This document shows, one piece after another, positions 1 through 5,730 of a stretch of 8,563 nt of DNA. The position numbers were made by a program, and so were the translations under genes. The stretch comes from Caulobacteraceae bacterium. GTDB lineage: Bacteria; Pseudomonadota; Alphaproteobacteria; Caulobacterales; Caulobacteraceae. Positions within the stretch are counted from its first letter, which is position 1. Each line of letters starts with the position of its first letter. The DNA lies in contig JACDGF010000072.1 in NCBI GenBank assembly GCA_013815405.1, positions 1-8,563 on the forward strand, read 5' to 3'. Under the pieces are notes generated by a model, which saw only the letters and a list, made by a program, of their open reading frames with translations, made no database searches and was not told where the DNA came from.

Positions 1-128
1 GAGAACGCCCGGCGCGCTGCGCAATGCGGCGGCTCCGCGCACCCGGCTCTTGCCAGCCACCACCAAGAAGGATCAGATCAACCCCGGACTCTCATTATGA
101 CTGGATGAGAAACGGGGGTCAGGTCACA
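1..128 (+). mobile_element. Probable 3' end of an insertion sequence (IS481/IS3-like), partial
   Basis: Frame 2 is open from the window edge and ends at a TGA at 98-100, encoding a short basic tail ending DQINPGLSL that resembles the C-terminus of a transposase. It is followed by a GGGGGTCAGGTCACA sequence at 114-128. Read on the other strand this begins TGTGACCTGACCCCC, which is typical of IS ends that start with TG and end with CA. The other end of the element lies outside the window, so neither the terminal inverted repeat nor a target duplication can be checked. The family assignment rests on recalled similarity of end sequences and is tentative. Confidence 0.4.
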
Positions 129-1082
129 CTCCAGCCGCTCTTCTATCCCACTCCTAACAAGCATGACGTGGTTGATTTTCTCGCCTCGTTGCTCCGCATT
201 GTCGGAATGGAGGATGGCGGGTGGGACCCATATTTGGAGTCACGAAAGGTTCTTGAGGACCTAAACAGCCTGCTAAAAATCCGCCTGCCGGCCCAGCGAT
301 TTCCGGACCAAGAGGCTGCGCGATGGCGGCTCGGGCTTCTCTTCTACTCGCACATCGTCGAGATCGATTCCGTGTATGAAGTGCTGGCCAACCTGCTCCG
401 ATACCATCTCGGTGTAGGATATAGCCCCAATCCGTTTTACAAGTATCTCAGCCCGAAGCAGCAAGCTGCGTACGCCAAACGCGGTTTATATCCCACAGAG
501 AAGATCAAAATCATCAAGAAATTGGATCAAGATTTTGGCCTTCCAATTGGAGAGCTATTTGAAGAATTTTTTCAAACAAAACTTCGCAACCCAGTTGCCC
601 ATTCCAACTACATTCTAACCGATAAGGAGTTTAGGTGCAGGAAGGGGACTGGAGCTGTTGGAACCTATAAACTTCAGCTTGCCGAAGTGGACGATGCCAT
701 TACCAAGGCGAAGGCCTTCTACAGCGCGTTCTTCGGAATTGAGCATGCCTCGCGCACCGGCCTTGCGAAGGCATATGGAGGTCGAGCGATACCGTATGAC
801 TTGCATTATAAGGGCCTGATGGAAATGCTGGTCGACGGCGACGGTTTACTTTGCGGATTCAAGGTCCATTGGCCGAACAGTTCGGAGTCAGTCTACCGGC
901 AGGGCGCGGACAAGTGCGAAATGACGAACATGATGCTCGGCAAGGATCTGAAGGTCGAGTTGTTCGTCGGCCTCTATGCTCGCACTCCCGGCGATTTCAG
1001 CCCACTCGTTGAACGTGAAAGCGAGCCTATCTACACGCCCCTGGCTGATGGAAGCGTTCCGATTTGGCGGCAAGGATACTGA
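105..1082 (+). CDS. Conserved hypothetical protein with HEPN-like R-x4-H motif
   Basis: The product is 325 aa if translated from ATG 105; I do not recognise a named family. It is soluble, with no signal peptide or membrane segment. Helical segments early in the protein contain WRLGLLFYSHIVEIDSVYEV (about residues 74-93). A short motif RNPVAH (residues 161-166) follows, matching the R-x4-6-H signature of HEPN RNase/toxin-like domains; the surrounding LRNPVAHSNYIL phrase fits the usual context. The C-terminal half contains KVHWPNSSESVYR and FSPLVERESEPIY, which look like conserved blocks of a non-catalytic domain. The gene is visibly richer in A/T than everything downstream, for example around 540-620, suggesting transfer. 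The first eight codons coincide with the apparent IS end, so the native start could have been lost. An in-frame GTG at 168 is an alternative. No toxin partner is evident, and RNase activity is inference from one motif. Confidence 0.75.
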   Translation: MRNGGQVTLQPLFYPTPNKHDVVDFLASLLRIVGMEDGGWDPYLESRKVLEDLNSLLKIRLPAQRFPDQEAARWRLGLLFYSHIVEIDSVYEVLANLLRYHLGVGYSPNPFYKYLSPKQQAAYAKRGLYPTEKIKIIKKLDQDFGLPIGELFEEFFQTKLRNPVAHSNYILTDKEFRCRKGTGAVGTYKLQLAEVDDAITKAKAFYSAFFGIEHASRTGLAKAYGGRAIPYDLHYKGLMEMLVDGDGLLCGFKVHWPNSSESVYRQGADKCEMTNMMLGKDLKVELFVGLYARTPGDFSPLVERESEPIYTPLADGSVPIWRQGY

Positions 1083-1246
1083 AGCCAACCTTACGAAGAC
1101 TTGTGATGACAATATACGTAACTCCCGCTGGCTTGTGTCGGCGGTTGCGGTGACACTGTACGAAACTTCGGCCCGCCCAAAGACGCGCCGGACTCGGTCT
1201 CCGGGTGCGTCGACCGCCACACGCGCCTGGAAGCGCGTGCGAACGT

Positions 1247-1290
1247 GGTTGACCTGGTATCGCCATGCGCCCATATTCCCGACGTCAACC
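1247..1290 (+). promoter_or_regulatory. Promoter and operator-like inverted repeat of the RES TA operon
   Basis: A sigma70-type promoter is visible with -35 TTGACC (1249-1254), a 17-nt spacer and -10 CATATT (1272-1277), placing the transcript start near 1284. Perfect 7-bp inverted arms GGTTGAC (1247-1253) and GTCAACC (1284-1290) bracket the -35 and the start site. This layout would let a DNA-binding antitoxin block the promoter. The match is by eye only. The rest of the 220-bp gap after the preceding gene shows nothing recognisable. Confidence 0.45.
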
Positions 1291-1302
1291 TCAGGTGCCT
1301 AC

Positions 1303-1929
1303 ATGGCGTCCCGCTCCGCTTCCGCTGAAACCATCGGCTTCATGCTCGATATCGATCCGGTTCGCGCGGCGTTTCAAAGGCGCTCGATGGGCGCCCTCGG
1401 CCGCATCTCGGCGCAGGCCTCGACGGAAACCCTTACCGAAGCCCTGGCCGCGACGACCGATATCGGGACCTTGGCGCGTGTGCTGGGCGACGCGAACGTC
1501 CTGGGGGCGGCCGTGGCGGAGCTCGAGCCCCTCGCGCCGTTGATCGCTCGCAACGCCGAGCATCGCCTGGCCCTCTTGGGCGAAGGCGGTGGAACGCTCT
1601 CGGCTGAAGAGGTCGGCCGTCTGCTCGGGATCACGCGTCAGGCGGTGGACAAGCGCCGGCGAATGGACGGGTTGCTGGCGTTTCGGCGCGCCGGCGGCTG
1701 GCGCTATCCGCGCTGCCAATTCGACGAGGAGGCGCACGAGGTCCTGGCGGGCGTGGCCAAGGTTGTTCGGGCTTTTGCCGACGCGGGCCCTTGGGTGACC
1801 CTGGACTTCCTTTTGGCGGCGGATGACACCTTGGAGGGCCGAAGCCCGATCGAGGCGCTCCGCGCCCAGGGATGGACGGAGGACTTCGATCGCCTCCTGC
1901 GCATCGAGCGTGGTGACGGTTTCGGGTGA
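1303..1929 (+). CDS. DUF2384 (MbcA/ParS/Xre)-type antitoxin
   Basis: This 208-aa protein is the antitoxin of a RES-type TA pair. It should bind and neutralise the downstream toxin and repress its own promoter. A helix-turn-helix lies at about residues 98-120 (TLSAEEVGRLLGITRQAVDK), followed by a short basic wing. The C-terminal DUF2384 toxin-binding region is at about 163-205, with PWVTLDFLLAADDTLEGRSP and then IEALRAQG. The N-terminal 95 residues are Ala-rich and helical. Many antitoxins of this class are shorter, so this is a long form. ATG 1303 was chosen because an AGG sits 7 nt upstream and because the frame-open sequence before it (from 976) overlaps the previous gene and lacks family-like character. 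ATG 1342 is a less likely alternative. The stop overlaps the next gene by 4 bp. Confidence 0.87.
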   Translation: MASRSASAETIGFMLDIDPVRAAFQRRSMGALGRISAQASTETLTEALAATTDIGTLARVLGDANVLGAAVAELEPLAPLIARNAEHRLALLGEGGGTLSAEEVGRLLGITRQAVDKRRRMDGLLAFRRAGGWRYPRCQFDEEAHEVLAGVAKVVRAFADAGPWVTLDFLLAADDTLEGRSPIEALRAQGWTEDFDRLLRIERGDGFG

Positions 1930-2570
1930 CCCGGCGGCCTCGGCGCGTCGCGCGCGGGCCGTCGGGCCGTGCGCCACTTCCTCCGGCTCGCTTGAGCCAG
2001 ATAATGCTCCCGCTGGATGTTGTTCCAGCCGGAGCGGCCTTGGCCCGCGTTCATCGCAAATCCAACCACCCGGTCTTTTTCGGCCCCGGACCGGGGAACG
2101 CGCCGACCTGGCGGTTCGACAGTCTGAGCGGCGCCTTCGGCGTTCTATATGTCGGCATGGATCTGGCGGGGGCGCTCGTGGAGACCCTGGTGCGAAACCC
2201 GAAACGCAAGATGGTGGCTTATGACGATGTGATCTCGCGCGCGTCCAGCGAGCTTCGCTGCTCGCGGGACCTGCGCCTGGTGCAACTCCATGGCGCGGGC
2301 CTGCAGCAACTTGGATGTGACAACGCCATCTCGACGGGCCCCTATGGCCCGTGCGGCGCCTGGGCCGACGCTCTTTGGGCCCACCCCGAGGCCCCCTGCG
2401 GCATTGCCTATCCGTCGCGCCACGACGAGCGCGAGATCTGCCTGGCGATCTTCGAGCGCCCGGACCTCCAGTTCATGGCGGCGGCGCCGATAGACCTGAC
2501 CGACCAACTGCCGAAGCTTGCGAGTATCCTCAGCGGATATGGCAAGTCGATCGCACGAGCGCCGAGTTAG
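1926..2570 (+). CDS. RES domain toxin (NAD+-degrading/ADP-ribosylating family)
   Basis: This 214-aa protein is a RES-domain toxin. Characterised members either phosphorolyse NAD+ (MbcT), deplete it (Res) or ADP-ribosylate a target (ParT). Family landmarks are visible in order: Arg41 in ARVHR, Arg63 in TWRFD, Tyr75 in FGVLYVG, Glu86 in ALVETL, and the YPSR motif at 162-165 containing the conserved Ser164. Putative catalytic residues are all present, so the gene looks intact. The GTG start at 1926 overlaps the antitoxin stop as GTGA, indicating translational coupling. Starting there gives an N-terminal extension of about 26 residues before MLPLDVVPAG, so a later start such as TTG 1992 or ATG 2004 is possible. 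Which of the RES chemistries it performs cannot be told from sequence. Confidence 0.88.
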   Translation: MTRRPRRVARGPSGRAPLPPARLSQIMLPLDVVPAGAALARVHRKSNHPVFFGPGPGNAPTWRFDSLSGAFGVLYVGMDLAGALVETLVRNPKRKMVAYDDVISRASSELRCSRDLRLVQLHGAGLQQLGCDNAISTGPYGPCGAWADALWAHPEAPCGIAYPSRHDEREICLAIFERPDLQFMAAAPIDLTDQLPKLASILSGYGKSIARAPS

Positions 2571-2575
2571 TTCCG

Positions 2576-2597
2576 GGGGACCCAATACGCGATCGAC
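2576..2597 (+). repeat. 22-bp imperfect repeat, copy A
   Basis: This sequence begins GGGGACCCAATACGC and ends GATCGAC. It matches 3884-3905 at 18 of 22 positions, and three of the four differences are transitions. It starts six bases after the RES gene stop and lies immediately before the regulator remnant, so it marks a likely junction. It may be an end or scar of a mobile or REP-type element. Confidence 0.45.
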
Positions 2598-2625
2598 GGG
2601 CCCCTCGAAGCCGCGAGGCGTCTAA

Positions 2626-2802
2626 TCTCCCCGGACCCACCGGGCCGAGCCCAATCTCGCGCGGACCTTGGGCAAGCTCGAAGCCGCGGGTCCGGTCGAA
2701 ATCCGCCGCGAAGCCAAACGGCGCGTGCCCATGTCCCTGGCGCGGATCTTCCGGGTGGAAGTCGATCCCTTCGGGCCGAACGACCGGATCGAAGTGGCCT
2801 AA
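2626..2802 (+). pseudogene. 3' remnant of an HTH transcriptional regulator (HVO_A0114/TumA- or MarR-like)
   Basis: An open stretch of 58 codons, preceded in frame by a TAA at 2623 and with no plausible start, ends at TAA 2800. It encodes a recognition-helix-like segment RAEPNLARTLGKLEAAG, then IRREAKRRVP, and a C-terminal tail FRVEVDPFGPNDRIEVA. This is the pattern of the second half of a winged-HTH regulator in which an alanine/glutamate-proline-asparagine turn precedes SRTL-type recognition residues. HVO_A0114-like antitoxins (TumA, partner of TumE/DUF6516 toxins) share this arrangement, but a MarR-like regulator is also possible. The N-terminal half is missing, and no partner toxin remains nearby. 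It is most likely a deletion remnant created when the upstream TA operon arrived. Confidence 0.6.
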
Positions 2803-2996
2803 AGCGAGCGGTCGCGCGGCGATCCAGCTGCGCAGGGCGGTCCACATGGGCGATTGGATGAATTGCGGCCACGTACGGGCTCCGGCGGGATAGGCGGAGA
2901 ATTCAGAGGCGAGCGGTGCCGGCCTCCACCGCGCCAAACGAAATGGACAAGCTCGAGCCGGCCGAAAGCCGACGTGCCCCACTTGAATGCGACAAC

Positions 2997-3013
2997 GCAA
3001 CAATCTATGTTGC
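2997..3013 (+). promoter_or_regulatory. Operator-like palindrome upstream of mqsR
   Basis: Perfect 6-bp inverted arms GCAACA (2997-3002) and TGTTGC (3008-3013) flank the 5-nt spacer ATCTA, ending 6 bp before the mqsR start. MqsA in E. coli binds palindromes in its own promoter through its HTH, so this is the natural candidate site here. No convincing -35/-10 pair is visible; TTGAAT at 2983-2988 is a possible -35. Confidence 0.5.
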
Positions 3014-3019
3014 ACGGCG

Positions 3020-3325
3020 ATGACAGTGAAGAGCCGCCTGACTCACGACCTCGCGGCGATCAAGGCGGCGTTCGCGACGCCGGCGACGTTGCACCGGACC
3101 CTTGTGTCAGCGCGTGACGCGGCGGCTCTTGGAATGGACGCGGCGGCGGTCGTGGCAGTGATACAGGCGCTTCGATACCCGGCGGATTTCGACAAAAGCG
3201 CCACCGCCCACCGCAATCCGCGGCAATGGCGCGATAGTTACAAACCGGTGGTCGATCGAACCACGCTCTATCTGAAGCTCGATGATGAAGGCAAATTCCT
3301 GCTCACAAGCTTCAAGGAGGCTTGA
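3020..3325 (+). CDS. mqsR: MqsR-family mRNA interferase toxin
   Basis: This 101-aa protein is an MqsR-type toxin, a RelE-fold RNase that cleaves mRNA (at GCU in E. coli). Aligned by eye with E. coli MqsR (98 aa), the core DFDKSATAHRNPRQWRDSYKP and the end LLTSFKE match well. The functional residues Lys56, Tyr81 and Lys96 correspond to Lys59, Tyr84 and Lys99 here, while the Gln68 position is Arg71. ATG 3020 was chosen because it reproduces the family N-terminus and length; an earlier in-frame ATG at 2987 would run through the operator palindrome. There is little Shine-Dalgarno signal before it. The antitoxin gene follows after a single base, in the toxin-first order typical of mqsRA. Confidence 0.9.
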   Translation: MTVKSRLTHDLAAIKAAFATPATLHRTLVSARDAAALGMDAAAVVAVIQALRYPADFDKSATAHRNPRQWRDSYKPVVDRTTLYLKLDDEGKFLLTSFKEA

Positions 3326-3326
3326 T

Positions 3327-3860
3327 ATGAACGAAGCAAAGACAAGGCCGTGTCCCTCTTGCGGAGGCGCCATGCGCCGAGGCGATAAACGGGAAACCGT
3401 GACTTACAAAGGCGAGTCGCTGCCCTACCTTCAACCCGGCTGGCACTGCGAAACCGGGGACGACGGGGTTCTGGAAGGTTCTGATAACGACTACCACGAT
3501 GCGGCGCTGCATGAGGTCATGGCGAGAGCGAAGCGTTCGCCGATCTCGCCGCTGATGGTCCGCGCCGCCCGCGAGGCGGTGGGGGTTTCGCAGCGTGAGG
3601 CCGGACGTGTCTTCGGCGGCGGCCCCACCGCATTCTACAAATACGAGACGGCGAAGTCCGTGCCGTCCGGCGGCATGGCGAACCTGCTCCGCCTGGCGCT
3701 CGAACGCCCGGACCTCTTCAAGACCCCGGCGCGTGGCGCCTTCGACTTTCCGTCCGCCCAAGACGCCGAATTGTTGCGTCGAGCGATCCGCAACGATCAG
3801 CTGAACACCATCGTGCGGCGCATCTACCCTCAGACCGACAAGGAAAAACAGACCGCCTGA
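3327..3860 (+). CDS. mqsA: MqsA-type antitoxin with altered zinc site and C-terminal extension
   Basis: This 177-aa protein is the partner antitoxin of MqsR and presumably an autorepressor. The N-terminal toxin-binding domain starts with CPSCGG (Cys9, Cys12), continues through VTYKGESLPYLQPGWHC (Cys41), and then has glycine at position 44 where the second C-x2-C pair normally places its last cysteine. A classical HTH follows at about residues 80-108 (VSQREAGRVFGGGPTAFYKY), closely matching the MqsA DNA-binding domain. Residues 130-177 form an extension absent from the 131-aa E. coli protein, rich in charged residues and ending IYPQTDKEKQTA. The start is well supported by AAGGAGG at 3314-3320, 6 nt upstream. 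Other MqsA-like proteins lacking zinc cysteines are known to me, so loss of zinc need not abolish function. Confidence 0.88.
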   Translation: MNEAKTRPCPSCGGAMRRGDKRETVTYKGESLPYLQPGWHCETGDDGVLEGSDNDYHDAALHEVMARAKRSPISPLMVRAAREAVGVSQREAGRVFGGGPTAFYKYETAKSVPSGGMANLLRLALERPDLFKTPARGAFDFPSAQDAELLRRAIRNDQLNTIVRRIYPQTDKEKQTA

Positions 3861-3865
3861 GAACA

Positions 3866-3905
3866 CGGAATCTCCGGAATCTCGGGGACACAATGCGCAA
3901 TTGAC
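3866..3905 (+). repeat. Tandem 9-mer plus 22-bp imperfect repeat, copy B
   Basis: Two head-to-tail copies of CGGAATCTC (3866-3883) lead directly into the second copy of the 22-bp repeat (3884-3905), which begins GGGGACACAATGCGC and ends AATTGAC. This is six bases after the mqsA stop, mirroring the position of copy A behind the RES gene. Sequences of the GGGGACACAAT type often flank REP-associated or other transposon remnants in my recollection, but no transposase gene is left here. Confidence 0.45.
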
Positions 3906-4266
3906 AAGCCTCTTCACTCCGAAGGCGCTGATCGGGTGGGTCAGTGGGATTTTTGACCCCCGGCCAATTCGCCCCATGGACGCGGAGCGAATCCGACACT
4001 ACGCAGGAATCCACTACTCCCCCGGCGACTTCGGTTTCCGGGCGCGCGGCGGGCGAAAGCCCGCCGTTGCACTTTATGGGATCGTTTCCCGCTCTAAACG
4101 ACGCCAGTAGGCACGTTCAGAAGGCGACGATCCGGCGAGGTGACGGGCGTTCGTTTTCTCCGGCTCACCAGATGGGGCGCCATTAAGCAGCAAGGCGTTG
4201 GGACCGCCCCCGCCTGCCCCGCGCCCTATCCCCCGCTCGTCGGTGCCCCTCACTGAAGCAGGCGCC
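3906..4266. other. Non-coding spacer with IS-end-like sequence
   Basis: No credible gene was found on either strand in this stretch. Short open frames lack start signals and family character. A near-palindromic segment at 3933-3961 (GGGTCAGTGGGATTTTTGACC followed by CCCGG, here split) resembles the GGTCA-bearing ends of IS21- or IS481-like elements, and shares GGGTCAG with the IS end at 116-122. A hairpin at 4047-4066 is listed separately. The stretch looks like transposon debris between the second and third TA operons. Confidence 0.35.
4047..4066 (+). terminator. Stable hairpin, possible terminator
   Basis: Perfect 8-bp arms CGGCGGGC and GCCCGCCG enclose a GAAA tetraloop. The downstream sequence TTGCACTTTAT is only weakly T-rich on the plus strand, and there is no T-run on the minus strand, so intrinsic termination is possible but unproven. 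It lies 190 bp past the mqsA stop. Confidence 0.3.
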
Positions 4267-4294
4267 TTGACGTTATACGCTGTCCGCGTATTCT
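4267..4294 (+). promoter_or_regulatory. Promoter and operator of the higBA-like operon
   Basis: The -35 TTGACG (4267-4272) and -10 TATTCT (4289-4294) are separated by 16 nt. Between and overlapping them are perfect inverted arms ATACGC (4275-4280) and GCGTAT (4286-4291) with a 5-nt spacer, a good position for repression by the downstream antitoxin. The predicted transcript start (about 4300-4302) coincides with the toxin start codon and no Shine-Dalgarno sequence precedes it, which suggests a leaderless message. Confidence 0.6.
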
Positions 4295-4301
4295 TATCGA
4301 T

Positions 4302-4652
4302 GTGCGGATCGTTCGGACCCAAACCTATCTGAGGGCGCTCAAGCGCTTGGCGAAGCTGGGCGCCACGGCTTCGGACATCGAGAGCATGGAACTGGCGATC
4401 GTCAGGCAGCCCGGCGCGGGCGATGTCATCCCGGGCGGCGCCGGACTGCGCAAGGTGCGGTTCCCCTACGCCCGGCAGGGCAAACGCGGAGGGGGCCGGA
4501 CGATCTACTACCTCGTGCAAGGAGAGATGCTGCTTCTGATCACCGCCTACGCCAAGGCGGATCGGGGCGACGTAACCGCTGACGAAATGCGCCTGTTTCG
4601 GGCGCTGGTAAAGGAACTGATCGATGACCAAGAGGACGAAACTGGGCCTTGA
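4302..4652 (+). CDS. RelE/HigB-like toxin (type II TA)
   Basis: This 116-aa protein belongs to the RelE/ParE superfamily, HigB-like branch, whose members usually cleave mRNA on the ribosome. The diagnostic block is at residues 44-90: VIPGGAGLRKVRFPYARQGK, then RGGGRTIYYLV and LLLITAYAKADRGDVT, followed by a C-terminal helix MRLFRALVKELIDD. Length fits the family (about 100-120 aa). The start is GTG 4302; an overlapping ATG at 4300 is out of frame and stops after 10 codons. The antitoxin gene begins inside this gene (29-bp overlap), so the two are co-translated in toxin-first order as in higBA. Whether it acts as an RNase cannot be judged from sequence alone. Confidence 0.88.
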   Translation: MRIVRTQTYLRALKRLAKLGATASDIESMELAIVRQPGAGDVIPGGAGLRKVRFPYARQGKRGGGRTIYYLVQGEMLLLITAYAKADRGDVTADEMRLFRALVKELIDDQEDETGP

Positions 4653-4929
4653 GATCGAGGCCGGGCTGCGCGAGGCGATCGCCTGGAAGCGCGGCGAGAT
4701 CGCGCTGCCCGTCCGGATCGTCGATCCGTTTCCGGCGGCGCGCGTGAAGGCGATCCGCAAGGCCGTCGCCAAGAGCCCCAAGGAATTCGAGCATCGCTTC
4801 GGCGTTCCGGCCCGCACCCTGGAGGGATGGGAGCAGGGCCGCCGCGTGGATGTCGCCGCCCGGGTCCTGCTGACGGTGATCCAACATAACCCGGACGCGG
4901 TGGCGCGAGCGTTGGAGGAGGCGGGATAG
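4624..4929 (+). CDS. HigA-like HTH antitoxin
   Basis: This 101-aa protein is a Cro/C1-type HTH antitoxin paired with the upstream toxin. The HTH spans about residues 40-72 (RVKAIRKAVAKSPKEFEHRF, then GVPARTLEGWEQGRR), where the family consensus is SQEEFAxxLGVSxRTLxxWEQGRR. A C-terminal helix AARVLLTVIQHNPDAVARAL completes the usual short form. The RBS AAGGA (4611-4615) lies 8 nt before ATG 4624 inside the toxin gene. It likely represses the promoter through the ATACGC/GCGTAT palindrome. Confidence 0.87.
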   Translation: MTKRTKLGLEIEAGLREAIAWKRGEIALPVRIVDPFPAARVKAIRKAVAKSPKEFEHRFGVPARTLEGWEQGRRVDVAARVLLTVIQHNPDAVARALEEAG

Positions 4930-5034
4930 GGCGGACACGGTGGCCGCCATGAATCCCTCGCGCGGCGTGAGAGCATCGCCTTCGCAGTCTTCTGTCGGCG
5001 CCCGGCGTCCGGGCTCGTCTCCGCGCCGGCGAGC

Positions 5035-5730
5035 ATGAGCGGGCTCAATATTCCGGTCCGGGGGCTGGGGCCCGAAGCGCTCGACGCGTTTCTCCTTTCC
5101 GAGCGCTCGCCGGCTAAGAGCATGATGCTCTCCGATCTCGACGGCTTCCTCACCGGGATCGCGATCGGGCCCGAGCCGATCATGCCCAGTGAGTGGCTGC
5201 CGCTCGTCTGGGGCGGCGAAGCGCCGGTCTTCGCCGACGGCCAGGAGGCCCAGGCCGTGCTCGGCGCCATCATGAGCCGCTACAATGAGATCGTCCGGGA
5301 GGTCGCGGATGGAAGCTTTCAGCCGATCCTCTGGGCGGCGCCGGACGGGATCGAGATCGCCGCCGACTGGGCGGAGGGCTTCGGCCTGGCCGTGTCACTA
5401 CGGCCCACGGCTTGGGATCCGCTGTTGAAGTCCAAGCGCCATGCGCTGCTTCTCTTCCCGATCCTGGCGCTCGGCGTCGACCAGGGCTTTATGTCGAAAT
5501 TCGGTCTCGACATCGGAGACGAAGAGGAGATCGCGCGACAGGCGCCCGCCATTCTTCCCGCCTGCGTGATGGGAATAGCCGAGTTCTGGCGGGAGCGTAG
5601 AACCCCCCGGAGCCAAGGCCTTCGTGAGGATCGCGTCAGGAGCGCCGCCCGGATCGCGGACAAGACCGGCCGAAACGATCCCTGCCCATGCGGGTCGGGA
5701 ATCAAGTTCAAGAAATGTTGCGGCCCATAA
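5035..5730 (+). CDS. YecA/UPF0149 family protein with SEC-C zinc motif
   Basis: This 231-aa protein has an N-terminal UPF0149 (YecA) helical domain, recognisable from SDLDGFLTGIAIGPEPIMPS (about 33-52), and a C-terminal SEC-C motif GRNDPCPCGSGIKFKKCCGP (212-231). The motif has ligands Cys217, Cys219, Cys228 and Cys229, the same zinc finger found at the end of SecA. SEC-C tails in other proteins bind metal and can contact ribosomes; the role of this family is not well defined. ATG 5035 gives the expected N-terminus, although no clear Shine-Dalgarno sequence precedes it. It follows the last TA pair after a 105-bp gap with no recognisable signals, and probably represents the start of the native chromosomal backbone. 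Confidence 0.85.
   Translation: MSGLNIPVRGLGPEALDAFLLSERSPAKSMMLSDLDGFLTGIAIGPEPIMPSEWLPLVWGGEAPVFADGQEAQAVLGAIMSRYNEIVREVADGSFQPILWAAPDGIEIAADWAEGFGLAVSLRPTAWDPLLKSKRHALLLFPILALGVDQGFMSKFGLDIGDEEEIARQAPAILPACVMGIAEFWRERRTPRSQGLREDRVRSAARIADKTGRNDPCPCGSGIKFKKCCGP

Noticed and set aside
976..1302. Upstream extension of the DUF2384 antitoxin by 109 residues
   Set aside because: It would overlap the preceding gene, crosses the promoter and inverted repeat, and encodes sequence with no antitoxin character; ATG 1303 has an AGG at good spacing.
2803..3019. Possible minus-strand peptide (AYPAGARTWPQFIQSPMW region)
   Set aside because: It looks locally protein-like but has no start signal or recognised homology, and its frame continues antisense through the regulator remnant.
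4074..5273. 399-codon open frame on the minus strand across the higBA region
   Set aside because: It overlaps two well-supported plus-strand genes and part of YecA, has low-complexity Ser/Arg/Ala-rich composition and no family resemblance; it is a GC-rich antisense shadow.
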